The notes: generated by a model not told the origin, from the sequence alone. 64,000 bases of DNA from Pseudomonadota bacterium (GCA_021325025.1 JAJPHZ010000016.1:470067-534066); one strand, 5' to 3'; shown: positions 39,615-49,242, counted from the first letter of the stretch. Numbers and translations are program-made.

Positions 39615-40859
39615 GTGAGTGATTCCAGTTTACGCGAGATCCGGGCAGCGGAGCCAATGGCTCCGCCGCAGTTCCATCCTGAGCAAGAGGACCGGCACTA
39701 CGGTCGCGGCCGCTGGCTCAATAGAAATCTTATCGGTATGGGACTGGCCAGCCTACTGTCTGACCTGGGGCACGAAATGGCGACTGCTATCCTGCCCCTG
39801 TTCATCGTGACGATCGGCGCGTCGCCCGCCGCGCTGGGGATGATCGAGGGATTTTCTGACGGCGCGTCGACCTTTGCAAAAATCGCGGGCGGGCGGCTCG
39901 CTGATCAGACTCGCGTGCGCCACGCGGTGGCGAGCGTCGGTTATCTGATAACCGGCTTGGCCACCGGCTCGTTCGCACTGGCGCAATCGTGGTTGGAGCT
40001 GCTGCTTGCGCGGACGGTGGGTTGGATGGCGCGCGGTACGCGCGGGCCCTGCCGCGACAATATCCTGGTCGATTCCGTGCCCGCCGAACGGGTCGGGACT
40101 GCCTTTGGATTCCATCGCTCCGCCGACACCGCCGGCGCGATCCTCGGCCCGCTGCTGGCGATGTTCCTGCTCCACCGCATCGGGTTTCGCTGGGTATTCC
40201 TGGTCAGCCTGATTCCCGGTGTGCTTTCTGCCGCGGCGTTTTTTCTGGTCGTGCGCGAACCCGACGGCGCGGCTCGCCTTAAACAGCCGTTCCGCGGATG
40301 GGCTGCCGCGACGCCTGCATCTTTTCGGCGCTTTTTGCTCGCGGTGGGCGTCTTTGGCGCCGGTGATTTTGCCCACAGCATGCTGGTGCTGCGAGCCGCC
40401 GACCTGATGGGTTCCTCGGCCAGGGCAATGAGCGCGGCCGTGGGTCTGTATGTGGTGCACAACGTCGCGCATGCGTTGTTCGATTATCCGGTGGGCGTGC
40501 TCGGCGACCGCTATCAGCGCCGATACCTGCTGGCGGCGTTCTATGCCCTTGATGTGGTCGCGACGATCGGTTTTGCAATCGGCCCGCGAAGCCTCTCCGC
40601 GCTTGCAGTGCTGTTCGTCCTTGAGGGAACCGTCATGGCCGCTGAAGAAACTCTCGAAGCCGCGGTGGCCACCGATCTCTTGCCCCGGGATGTCCGGGGT
40701 GCCGGGTTCGGCATCCTGGCCGCCACCAACGGTATCGGCGATCTCGCCTCCAGTGTCGTGGTGGGGTTGCTGTGGACCCAGGTGTCGGCGCACGCCGCTT
40801 TCGGCTACGGTGCGCTGATGAGCGCGATCGGAGCGCTGCTGCTGTTTTCGGCGGTGTAA
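39615..40859 (+). CDS. MFS transporter
   Basis: NLIGMGLASLLSDLGHEMATAILPLFIVTIGASPAALGMIEGFSDGASTFAKIAGGRLAD; about 12 hydrophobic segments. Confidence 0.9.
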   Translation: MSDSSLREIRAAEPMAPPQFHPEQEDRHYGRGRWLNRNLIGMGLASLLSDLGHEMATAILPLFIVTIGASPAALGMIEGFSDGASTFAKIAGGRLADQTRVRHAVASVGYLITGLATGSFALAQSWLELLLARTVGWMARGTRGPCRDNILVDSVPAERVGTAFGFHRSADTAGAILGPLLAMFLLHRIGFRWVFLVSLIPGVLSAAAFFLVVREPDGAARLKQPFRGWAAATPASFRRFLLAVGVFGAGDFAHSMLVLRAADLMGSSARAMSAAVGLYVVHNVAHALFDYPVGVLGDRYQRRYLLAAFYALDVVATIGFAIGPRSLSALAVLFVLEGTVMAAEETLEAAVATDLLPRDVRGAGFGILAATNGIGDLASSVVVGLLWTQVSAHAAFGYGALMSAIGALLLFSAV

Positions 40860-40879
40860 GCCTTAAGGTGCGGCCCGCG

Positions 40880-42442
40880 ATGAGGTTTCACAGCGTTCTG
40901 TTCCCTGACGCATCGCTTCGAAGCCCCGAAGAGAAGCTCAGCCCGCCCCCGTTTTTCGGCGATCTCAACCTCGATCAGGTCGTCGCCGCCATCACGGCCG
41001 GGAAGCAGGAATACCGTCTGGCCCCCTTCTTTTACGAGCCGTTGCGCGATCTCGACGCGGTGGAATTTCGACAAGAGGTGATGCGCGACCTGGAAGACCG
41101 GCCCCTGCTCGACAATATCAGGATGTTCGCGCGCAACATGGCGCTGGTACGCCAGCATCTTGCCCGGCAACAAGCGGCTTACTACCAACGTCAAAAAGAG
41201 CGCTGGTTCCTCGACGCGCTGGAACTCTACGGCGACACGGTTGAACGCCTGGCCGAAGACCTGAGCAGGGCAAAATCCCGCGGCATCGGGGCCTTCAGAG
41301 ACTATGTGACGCAGTACACTTCGTCGCAACGGTTTACCTTGCTCATTGCAGAAGCCCGCCGCCTCAAAGCCGAACTGCTCGCGATCCGCTACACCATTCT
41401 CATCCGGGGAGCGCGCGTCGAGGTCGGCTGCTACCGGGGTGAGGCAGATTACGGTGCCGAGCTCGAAACGGCATTTGCAAGATTCCGGCAGGACAGTGTT
41501 CAGGAGTACACGTTCAGGTCCGGTGGGGCACCGGAAATGAACCACGTTGAGGCCCGGATCCTTGACGGAGTCGCCAATCTGCATCCCGATACCTTTTCGA
41601 AGCTCGAACGCTTCGTGGCGGCCAACACGGATTTCCAGGACGCTGTCATTGTCGCATTCGACAGAGAAATTCAATTCTATGTGGCCTATCTCGAATATAT
41701 TGCCAGGTTGAAGGAGGCCGGTCTTAACTTCTGTTACCCGATAGTCAGCGCGTCGCACCAGGAGGTCTATGACTATCAGGGTTTCGATCTGGCCCTGGCC
41801 GGCAGCCTGCTTGAGGAGCAACTTGTGCCGGTCTGTAACGACTTCCACCTCAAAGACCCTGAACGCATCATCGTGGTCTCGGGTCCGAACCAGGGCGGCA
41901 AGACTACTTTCGCGCGCACTTTCGGCCAATTGCACTACCTGGCAAGTCTGGGATTACCCGTACCAGGCACCCGCGCCCGGCTGGTCCTGTGCGATAGGCT
42001 CTTCACGCACTTCGAGAGGACCGAGCAGATGACCAATCTGCGCGGCAAGTTGGAAGACGACCTCGTCCGAATTCGCGATATTCTCGAAGCCGCGACACCC
42101 CGAAGTATAATCGTTATTAACGAGATTTTCGCGTCCACCGCATTGCGCGACGCTGTCGTGTTAAGCAAGAAAATCGCCTCCGCCATCATGAAGCTCGGCT
42201 CCCTGTGTGTCTGGGTGACGTTCATCGACGAATTGGCGTCCCTGGACGCGGCAACCATAAGCATGGTCAGCACGGTCGCACCTCACGATCCGACGCGACG
42301 AACCTTCAAGATAATCAGGCAGGCGGCAAACGGTCTCGCCTATGCACTATCGCTCGCAGAGAAGTATCGGCTGACGTATAGCACGCTCAGGGAACGGATC
42401 CCCGATGAAGGCTCATCTCCTGTACCGCCACCGGGATTTTGA
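40880..42442 (+). CDS. MutS-family ATPase-domain protein 1
   Basis: IIVVSGPNQGGKTTFARTFGQLHYLASLGLPVPGTRARLVLCDRLFTHFER...RSIIVINEIFASTALRDA; MutS-type Walker A (GPNxGGKT/S) and Walker B; no mismatch-recognition domain apparent. Confidence 0.88.
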   Translation: MRFHSVLFPDASLRSPEEKLSPPPFFGDLNLDQVVAAITAGKQEYRLAPFFYEPLRDLDAVEFRQEVMRDLEDRPLLDNIRMFARNMALVRQHLARQQAAYYQRQKERWFLDALELYGDTVERLAEDLSRAKSRGIGAFRDYVTQYTSSQRFTLLIAEARRLKAELLAIRYTILIRGARVEVGCYRGEADYGAELETAFARFRQDSVQEYTFRSGGAPEMNHVEARILDGVANLHPDTFSKLERFVAANTDFQDAVIVAFDREIQFYVAYLEYIARLKEAGLNFCYPIVSASHQEVYDYQGFDLALAGSLLEEQLVPVCNDFHLKDPERIIVVSGPNQGGKTTFARTFGQLHYLASLGLPVPGTRARLVLCDRLFTHFERTEQMTNLRGKLEDDLVRIRDILEAATPRSIIVINEIFASTALRDAVVLSKKIASAIMKLGSLCVWVTFIDELASLDAATISMVSTVAPHDPTRRTFKIIRQAANGLAYALSLAEKYRLTYSTLRERIPDEGSSPVPPPGF

Positions 42443-44048
42443 CTGGAAATGGGTACTTCGGGCGGCTGCGCAGCGATACGCGGCCCGCAACGGCCGGCGC
42501 CCGTATCGAAACGAGGATATCAATTTCGACGCGCACGCCGCGCTGCCCTGGAACACGGAAGCGCTGACCCTGGACCTCGGCCTGAATACATTGTTAGAGG
42601 CAATGGGCGACGGCGACGACTATATTTTCGAGGCTGCGAGGCGGGTCCTTTTGGAGGGCGTCAAGGGCGATCTGAATGTGATTCAATACCGCCAGCCGAT
42701 CCTGCGTGACTGTCTGGCCCAGCCGGCCGTCGTGCGGGAACTTTACGCGGTGGCGGCCGCGGCGACGGAACAGAACAAGGGACACTATCTGGGTCTGCTT
42801 GCCCGTTACCCCGACTGGGTGCTGCGCGATGCAATAGAAAGGATCGGCACATTCCTGGCGTTTCTCAAGGACCTGCGGCGCATTGCCGATCTCCACGCCG
42901 ACAAGTTTGTGTCCGAAGGATGGTCGGGACTGTTCGCTATGCTCAAACGCGACCTCAGCGACGACTACTTGACCCTGGTTCAGGGACACCTGGAGGAGCT
43001 GAGGTTCAGCAAGGGCGAACTGCTTAGTGCCGAACTGGGCCAGGGTAACAAGGGCGCTGGCTATCTCATCCACCGCGCACCGGCTATGGCGGGGAAATGG
43101 TTGGGATGGTGGAACGGGCTGTTCGAAGAAAAAGCCCCCACATACGGCTTCGCATTGCACCCACGCGATGAAGCCGGTTTCCGGGCGCTTGCCGAGCTTC
43201 GAAATCAGGGCATTGCGGCGGCGGCTAGCGCACTGGGGCAGGCTGCCGACCAGGTCAGCGACTTTTTCAGCATGCTGCGGGCGGAACTGGCCTTTTACGT
43301 CGGCTGCCTCAATCTGCACCAACAGCTGGTTGCCGCCGGGGGATCGACGTGTATGCCGGTTGCGGCCGCAGCGCGTGAGCGACGATTGTCCTTTCGCGGG
43401 TTATACGACGGCGGTCTGGCATTGAGGCTTAACGAACCGGTGGTCGGCAACGATGCGGATGCGGATATGAAGGACCTGGTGATGATTACCGGTCCGAACA
43501 ACGGCGGCAAATCCACATTCCTGCGCAGCGTGGGGCTGGCCCAATTGATGATGCAAAGTGGAATGTTCGTTGCGGCTGAGTCATTTTGCTCAAGTCTGTG
43601 TGAAGGCCTCTTCACGCTCTACAAGAGGGAAGAGGACCCGAATATGAGGAGCGGCAAATTCGACGAGGAACTCGGCCGCATGAACGAAATTGTCGAGCAT
43701 CTCAGGCCGCACTCGATGATATTGCTCAATGAATCGTTTGCGGCAACCAATGAACGCGAGGGCTCGGAGGTGGCGTGGCAGATCGTTTCCGCCTTGTTGG
43801 AGAAGAGCGTGAGAGTCATTTATGTCACCCACATGTATGAGTTGGCCCATCGATTTTATGACAAGCATGCGCCCAACGCTCTGTTCCTGCGGGCTGCACG
43901 TCAGGCTGAAGGAACCCGAACATTCAAACTGTGCGAAGGTAAACCGCTGCCCACCAGTTTCGCCGAGGATGTGTACAACGCCATCTTCGCTGCAGATGGC
44001 GGCGGGCCCCCGGGCGAGGCCGAGAAGGTGCCAGAGAGCGCCCCGTGA
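42405..44048 (+). CDS. MutS-family ATPase-domain protein 2
   Basis: DLVMITGPNNGGKSTFLRSVGLAQLMMQSGMFVAAESF...RPHSMILLNESFAATNEREGSEVAWQIVSALLEKSVRVIYVTHMYELAHRF; overlaps gene 1 by 38 nt. Confidence 0.9.
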   Translation: MKAHLLYRHRDFDWKWVLRAAAQRYAARNGRRPYRNEDINFDAHAALPWNTEALTLDLGLNTLLEAMGDGDDYIFEAARRVLLEGVKGDLNVIQYRQPILRDCLAQPAVVRELYAVAAAATEQNKGHYLGLLARYPDWVLRDAIERIGTFLAFLKDLRRIADLHADKFVSEGWSGLFAMLKRDLSDDYLTLVQGHLEELRFSKGELLSAELGQGNKGAGYLIHRAPAMAGKWLGWWNGLFEEKAPTYGFALHPRDEAGFRALAELRNQGIAAAASALGQAADQVSDFFSMLRAELAFYVGCLNLHQQLVAAGGSTCMPVAAAARERRLSFRGLYDGGLALRLNEPVVGNDADADMKDLVMITGPNNGGKSTFLRSVGLAQLMMQSGMFVAAESFCSSLCEGLFTLYKREEDPNMRSGKFDEELGRMNEIVEHLRPHSMILLNESFAATNEREGSEVAWQIVSALLEKSVRVIYVTHMYELAHRFYDKHAPNALFLRAARQAEGTRTFKLCEGKPLPTSFAEDVYNAIFAADGGGPPGEAEKVPESAP

Positions 44049-44150
44049 GCCGGCGCGCCCTCCTGTTGGGCCGGCAGGTTGGCACTTTGGCCCGGTGCCA
44101 ACGTGCTATTTGCCGGTGTTGGGAAGATGCCTTCGGGAGTGCGCACGACG

Positions 44151-44552
44151 ATGACCGATTCCCATCTGAGGCGGCTCGCGGTTACGATGCGCGTCCTCGA
44201 AGACGCGCTGCTGGAAGTCGAAGCCGCGCTGGAACCCGGCCCCGAATTGCTGATGACCGCCTACGAAGATGATATTCCACGCCCGGCGCAGCCCGCCATC
44301 CGCGAGCAGCTCCGCTATCTGCGCGAGGAAATCCGCGCTGTCCGGGATCGCTACAGTCTGCCAGGCGAGACGGTCTCGAAACGCCGCTGGATGGCGGCCA
44401 AGCTGGCAATCCTCTCCGTCGACCTGATGGAAGCCACCTCGCGCCATCTGCGAGCTTATGGCGAGGTGCCGCAGGACGAGCAGGGCGCGCTGGACCATCA
44501 AATCGCCAGGCTCGTGTCTCTGGTCGAGCAAATCGGCAGCCTGCTTCGCTAA
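44151..44552 (+). CDS. small helical protein of unknown function
   Basis: MTDSHLRRLAVTMRVLEDALLEVEAALEPGPELLMTAYEDDIPRPAQPAIREQLRYLREEIRAV...; last gene before the 44553 element. Confidence 0.7.
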   Translation: MTDSHLRRLAVTMRVLEDALLEVEAALEPGPELLMTAYEDDIPRPAQPAIREQLRYLREEIRAVRDRYSLPGETVSKRRWMAAKLAILSVDLMEATSRHLRAYGEVPQDEQGALDHQIARLVSLVEQIGSLLR

Positions 44553-44700
44553 CAGGGTGTTGAGAAAGTAGGATTCTGGAGTTTACCAAGCAGGTGGTCC
44601 AACACCCTGCATAAAAACTGGCTTCCTTCCTTAATCCTCTCCCCCTCTGGGAGAGATAAGAGAGAGGGACAGGCTGTGAAAATCCTTTTTCAACGGCCTG
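44553..44700. mobile_element. MITE-like/REP-like palindromic element, 148 bp
   Basis: Ends CAGGGTGTTGAGAAAG ... CTTTTTCAACGGCCTG (imperfect terminal inverted repeats, 13/16), flanked by CTAA (44549-44552) and CTAA (44701-44704); internal perfect IR CAGGGTGTTG (44553-44562)/CAACACCCTG (44600-44609). Confidence 0.55.
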
Positions 44701-44802
44701 CTAAGCTGGCCACCATGCAAATGCGCGCCGTTGGCGTTGGCGGCGCCGATCGGCTAAGCCAAAGACCGGCGCGCATTGTGCGGCGCTTGGGAAGGATGAA
44801 CG

Positions 44803-45810
44803 ATGGGTCAGATTAGGTTCGGCTACCAGGTCGATTTCCGCAATCCGCCCGGCTCGGGGCGCAGCTTCAAGGAGTTGTACGACGCGATGTTCGCGCAGAT
44901 CGAACGGGCTGAGCAACTGGGCTTCGATTCGATCTGGCTGACCGAGCATCACCTGACCGACGACGGCTATCTGCCGGCGCTGATGCCGATGGCGGCGGCG
45001 ATCGCGGCGCGCACCCGGCGGGTGCACATCGGCACCTACGTTTTGTTATTTCCCTTCTACCATCCGATAAAGCTGGCGGAGGACATCGCGGTAGTCGACG
45101 TGATCTCCGGCGGCCGCCTGCGCATCGGCGTGGGCCAGGCCTATCGGGCCGAGGAGTTCGCCGCGTTCGGGATCGACAAGAAGCAGCGCCTGGGCCGCAC
45201 GCTTGAGACGGTTGAAATCCTGAAGCTGGCGTGGGCCGGCGAGCGTTTCAGCTTCAAGGGCAAATACTTCGAATTGAACGACGTGCGGGTGCTGCCGCGG
45301 CCCCTCAGCCAACCCCATCCCGAATTGCTGTGGGGGGTGGGCGCGCCCAGGGCGATCCAGCGTGCGGCGGCGATGGGGCTGTCGTTCGCCACGGTCGGCG
45401 CGGCCAGCGCGGTGCGAATCTATCACGACGCGCTGCGCGCGCACGGCAAGGACCCCGCGCAGTTCAGCGTTGTCGGCAGCCGCAATGTCTATGTCGCCGA
45501 TTCCGCCGAACAGGCCTGGAAGGATTTCGAGGGGCCGTCGATGTACTGGGCCGAGCATTACGGGCGATGGCTGTCGCAGCATGCCGGAACCGACATTTCC
45601 AAAGCGCCCATCCGCCCTGAGCCCGAACGTCTCAAGCGCACCAGCGTGCTGGGGCCGCCCGCGGAGGTACGCGCGCGCCTGGCGCGGGTTATCCAGGAAG
45701 ACAAGCTGACTGACCTGATCATCAACCTGCAGTTGCCGGGACTGGATCCGGCCAAGGGGATGCGCGCGCTGGAGCGGTTCGGCACCGAGGTCCTGCCGTT
45801 CCTTAAATAG
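44803..45810 (+). CDS. LLM-class flavin-dependent oxidoreductase
   Basis: MGQIRFGYQVDFRNPPGSGRSFKELYDAMFAQIERAEQLGFDSIWLTEHHLTDDGY...GGRLRIGVGQAYRAEEFAAFGID. Confidence 0.94.
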   Translation: MGQIRFGYQVDFRNPPGSGRSFKELYDAMFAQIERAEQLGFDSIWLTEHHLTDDGYLPALMPMAAAIAARTRRVHIGTYVLLFPFYHPIKLAEDIAVVDVISGGRLRIGVGQAYRAEEFAAFGIDKKQRLGRTLETVEILKLAWAGERFSFKGKYFELNDVRVLPRPLSQPHPELLWGVGAPRAIQRAAAMGLSFATVGAASAVRIYHDALRAHGKDPAQFSVVGSRNVYVADSAEQAWKDFEGPSMYWAEHYGRWLSQHAGTDISKAPIRPEPERLKRTSVLGPPAEVRARLARVIQEDKLTDLIINLQLPGLDPAKGMRALERFGTEVLPFLK

Positions 45811-45966
45811 CCGGTCTGCAGATCGCGGGCTGGAGGTGCTGCTGCGATGGCTTGCATGACCGGCCGGTTTCTTTGAGACTGATCCACGTCGCTTTTTTTT
45901 CAACGCCGGCCGCGCCGCGCGGTCGCGCGCGTCACCACTTTTTTGGCTTTCAGAAGGAGATTCGAC

Positions 45967-46485
45967 ATGGCAGAGGAACGCAAAGGCGCCGTCACGATGG
46001 GGGGCAATCCGGTCACGCTGATGGGTCCCGAAATCAAGCCCGGCCAGAAGGCTCCGGACTTCAACGCCGTCGGCAAGGGCCTGGCTCCGGTCAGCCTGGA
46101 CAAATTCAAAGGCAAGGTGAAGATCATCACCACCGTTCCCTCACTGGACACGCCGGTGTGCGACGCGGAGACGCGCCGCTTCAACGAAGAGGCAGCCAAA
46201 CTGCCCGCCGACGTGCAGATCCTGTCGGTGTCGATGGACCTGCCGTTTGCGCAGGCGCGCTGGTGCGGCGCCGCCGGAGTGGACAAGGTCACCACCATCA
46301 GCGACTTCAAGGACCGCGACTTCGGCCACAAGTACGGCACGCTGATGAAGGAAAACGGTCTGCTGTGCCGCGCGGTCTTCGTGGTCGACAAGAACGACCA
46401 GGTGGTCTACTCCGAGTACGTCAAGGAGATCCGCGAGCATCCCAACTACGAAGCGGCCCTGGCCGCGGCGAAAAACGCCGCCTGA
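45967..46485 (+). CDS. tpx: Thiol peroxidase (Tpx-type peroxiredoxin)
   Basis: KGAVTMGGNPVTLMGPEIKPGQKAPDF...ITTVPSLDTPVCDAETRRFNEEAAKL...LPFAQARWCGAAGV. Confidence 0.95.
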   Translation: MAEERKGAVTMGGNPVTLMGPEIKPGQKAPDFNAVGKGLAPVSLDKFKGKVKIITTVPSLDTPVCDAETRRFNEEAAKLPADVQILSVSMDLPFAQARWCGAAGVDKVTTISDFKDRDFGHKYGTLMKENGLLCRAVFVVDKNDQVVYSEYVKEIREHPNYEAALAAAKNAA

Positions 46486-46526
46486 AATCAGCAGCTGCGG
46501 ATGCGAACCGCTCGGCCGTCCCTCAT

Positions 46527-47207
46527 GTGACCTGGAGAAGCGAGAAATCGCCGGCGCCGTGGCGATGGCGGATCGAACAGCGCAGCCTGATCATCGATCT
46601 GGGCAAACCTCACCTGGTGCTCGGTTGGGCGCCGCTGGGCGGCGGCGCCGGCCGCGCCATCGCCATCCTCAACCATCAGATCGCCGCCGGCGATCGCCGC
46701 GCCAGTGAGCGTCCGCGCCCCTACCTGGCGGCGCTGGCGCGGCGGCTGGGGCTTGGGCCGCGGGCCGCGGCCGCGATGATGACCGGAGCTGATATCAGCA
46801 AGGCGAGTTATGCTGCCGCGCGGCGCGGTAGGCTTGTTGTCGGCGCCTGGTGCACGGCCGGATGCTCCAACGCGCTGCGTATCGGCGATCCGGCGACGGC
46901 GGCAAAAGCGCCGCCCGGCACCATCAACCTGGCGCTGGTGGTCAGCGAGCCGCTCTCGCGCGCTGCGATGGCCGAAGCGTTGGCGATGGCAACCGAGGCG
47001 CGGGTGGCGGCAGTGTACGACGCGGGCATAACGAGCGTGCGCTCGCGCCGGCCGGCGACCGGAACCGGCACCGATTGTATCGTGATCGCATCGCCCGCCG
47101 GCGGGCCCGCGCACGTCTATTGCGGCAAGCACACGCTGCTCGGCGAGTTGATCGGCAGAGCGGCGATGCGCAGTTGCGCGACGGCCCTGCGCCGCTGTTG
47201 CTCGTGA
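46527..47207 (+). CDS. cbiZ: Adenosylcobinamide amidohydrolase (CbiZ)
   Basis: LVLGWAPLGGGAGRAIAILNHQ...AAAMMTGADISKASYAAARRGRLVVGAWCTAGCSNALRIGDPA...GTINLALVVSEPL...GTGTDCIVIASP; likely GTG start. Confidence 0.87.
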   Translation: MTWRSEKSPAPWRWRIEQRSLIIDLGKPHLVLGWAPLGGGAGRAIAILNHQIAAGDRRASERPRPYLAALARRLGLGPRAAAAMMTGADISKASYAAARRGRLVVGAWCTAGCSNALRIGDPATAAKAPPGTINLALVVSEPLSRAAMAEALAMATEARVAAVYDAGITSVRSRRPATGTGTDCIVIASPAGGPAHVYCGKHTLLGELIGRAAMRSCATALRRCCS

Positions 47208-48172
47208 CCTGCGCCTGGCATCTGCCTACCGGCCTCATCGCGGCGGCGGTCGCGCTCGATGCAGTTGCGGGCGACCCCGCCTGGTTGCCGCATCCGGTGC
47301 GGCTCATCGGCAAAGCGATCGAGCTTGGTGAAAGCGCATCATGGAGCGGCGATCCGCGACGCGACCTGTGCAGCGGCGCGCTGATGGCGGTCGCGATCGC
47401 AGCGGGCGCCGCCGCCGCAGTATGGATTGCAATCGCGGCGGCCTCGATACTGACGCCGGTTGCGGGCGCGGCGCTTGGCGTGGTGCTGGCCTGGACCACG
47501 ATCGCCCTGCGCGGCCTCGACGCGGCCGCCGCCGCCGTCCAGAGCGCGCTGCGCGTGGAAGATCTGAGCGCGGCGCGCGCGGCGATGCCCGCGCTGGTCG
47601 GGCGCGATCCGCAAAGCCTGGATCGCGGCGCAATCATCCGGGCCACGGTCGAATCGGTGGCGGAGAATTCCTGCGACGGCGTGGTCGCGCCGCTGTTTTA
47701 TCTTTTCGTGGGCGGCCCGGCAGCGGCGCTCGCCTACAAGGCGGTCAACACGCTGGATTCGATGGTCGGGTATACCGACTCGCGCTACCTTTATTTCGGC
47801 CGCTGGGCGGCGCGGATGGACGATTTCGCCAACCTGATTCCCGCCCGCCTGAGCGCGGGATGCATCATCGCGGCGGCGGCCGTCATGCGTCTGCGCGCGC
47901 GCGACGCGCTGCGTGTGTGCCGCGCCGACGCGCGCCGCCATCCGAGCCCCAACGCCGGGTTTCCGGAAGCCGCGATGGCGGGGGCGTTGGGAATCCAGCT
48001 CGGCGGAGCAGCGGTCTATGGCGGTGAAGTCGAGGTGCGGCCGCTGCTGGGCGCGCCTGGCCGCGAAGCGGAGGCAACCGACATCGCCGCAGCGCGGCGG
48101 GTGTTGTGGGCCGCCTCGTTAATCGCGTTGGGCGTGATGGCTGGCGCGCGCCTGATACTCAGGACGTTATGA
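47204..48172 (+). CDS. cbiB: Adenosylcobinamide-phosphate synthase (CbiB/CobD membrane protein)
   Basis: LDAVAGDPAWLPHPVRLIGKAIELGE...VESVAENSCDGVVAPLFYLFVGGPAAALAYKAVNTLDSMVGYTDSRYLYFGRWAARMDDFANLIPARLSA...HPSPNAGFPEAAMAGAL; GTG start overlapping cbiZ stop. Confidence 0.94.
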   Translation: MTCAWHLPTGLIAAAVALDAVAGDPAWLPHPVRLIGKAIELGESASWSGDPRRDLCSGALMAVAIAAGAAAAVWIAIAAASILTPVAGAALGVVLAWTTIALRGLDAAAAAVQSALRVEDLSAARAAMPALVGRDPQSLDRGAIIRATVESVAENSCDGVVAPLFYLFVGGPAAALAYKAVNTLDSMVGYTDSRYLYFGRWAARMDDFANLIPARLSAGCIIAAAAVMRLRARDALRVCRADARRHPSPNAGFPEAAMAGALGIQLGGAAVYGGEVEVRPLLGAPGREAEATDIAAARRVLWAASLIALGVMAGARLILRTL

Positions 48173-49224
48173 GCACCATCATTTTCGATCGCACCCACGG
48201 CGGCGCCGATTTGTGCGACGCGCTGATCGATTTCAGCGTCAGCATCAATCCCTTTGGGCCGCCGCCCGCCGCCGTTGACGCCTACCATCGCGCTGCCGCC
48301 GCGATCGGGGCCTATCCCGAACCTTACGCCGCCGCCCTGACCGCCGCGATCGCCAGCTCGCTGGGCGTGGCGCCCGCCAACGTGCTGGCCGGCAACGGCT
48401 CCACGCAGCTAATCTACCTGATCGCGCGCGTGCTGCGCCCGGCCCGGCCCGTGGTCGTGATACCGGCGTTCAGTGAAATCGCCAACAGCCTGATGACGCA
48501 CAGTACGGTTCCAGCGCCGCTCCTGCTGCGGCCCGAGCATCGCTTCCAGTTACAGATCGAAGCCGTCGACGAAGCTTTGGCTGCCGGCGCCGACGCGCTG
48601 TTCCTGGGGCGTCCCAACAGCCCTACCGGCGCGTCGATCGACATGGCGCGGATATCGGAAATCGCGCAGCGATGCGGGGCGCGGCGATGCTGGTGCGTCA
48701 TCGACGAGGCGTTCATCGATCTGGCCGACGAGCCGCTCTCCGCCGCGCCGCTGGCGGCGCGCAGCGATCGGGTAATTGTGCTGCGTTCGCTGACCAAGCT
48801 GTATGCGATTCCGGGCTTGCGGCTGGGTTATCTGGTCGGCGATGAGCGCGTGGTCGCGGAACTGACGCGCGCGCTCGAACCCTGGTCGGTGAGCGCGCCG
48901 GCGGCGGCGGTAGGGCTGGCCTGTCTGGCGCAGCCCCAAAGCTGGCGTGAGGAGGTCCGCACCGCACTGCGGTGTGAACGGGTCTATCTCGAAGACGGGC
49001 TGCGCGCGATTGCCGGCGTACAGGTGTTCCCGTCCACCGCCAACTTCCTCATGCTCGCGGTGCGCCCCGGTTCGCGTCCGTTGGCCGAGCATCTGCGCGA
49101 GCGGGGCATCGCAGTGCGCGACCTGGCCGCGCTGCCCGGCGCCGGGCCGGGACTTTATCGCATCGGCGTACGTGCGCGTCCCGACAACGAGCGCCTGCTG
49201 GCGGCGCTGCGCAGCTACCGCTAG
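48169..49224 (+). CDS. cobD: Threonine-phosphate decarboxylase / histidinol-phosphate aminotransferase-like PLP enzyme
   Basis: THGGADLCDALIDFSVSINPFGPP...LGRPNSPTG...WCVIDEAFIDLADE...RSLTKLYAIPGLRLGYLVG; ATGA overlap with cbiB. Confidence 0.9.
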   Translation: MSTIIFDRTHGGADLCDALIDFSVSINPFGPPPAAVDAYHRAAAAIGAYPEPYAAALTAAIASSLGVAPANVLAGNGSTQLIYLIARVLRPARPVVVIPAFSEIANSLMTHSTVPAPLLLRPEHRFQLQIEAVDEALAAGADALFLGRPNSPTGASIDMARISEIAQRCGARRCWCVIDEAFIDLADEPLSAAPLAARSDRVIVLRSLTKLYAIPGLRLGYLVGDERVVAELTRALEPWSVSAPAAAVGLACLAQPQSWREEVRTALRCERVYLEDGLRAIAGVQVFPSTANFLMLAVRPGSRPLAEHLRERGIAVRDLAALPGAGPGLYRIGVRARPDNERLLAALRSYR

Positions 49225-49242
49225 GCGCGCGGCGCGGTTGGC

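Noticed and set aside
39753-40793. 346-aa minus ORF
   Set aside because: Antisense to the MFS transporter.
45811-46526. Looked for a cobalamin riboswitch upstream of the cbiZ operon
   Set aside because: No B12-box-like sequence recognised; the tpx gene occupies most of the interval.
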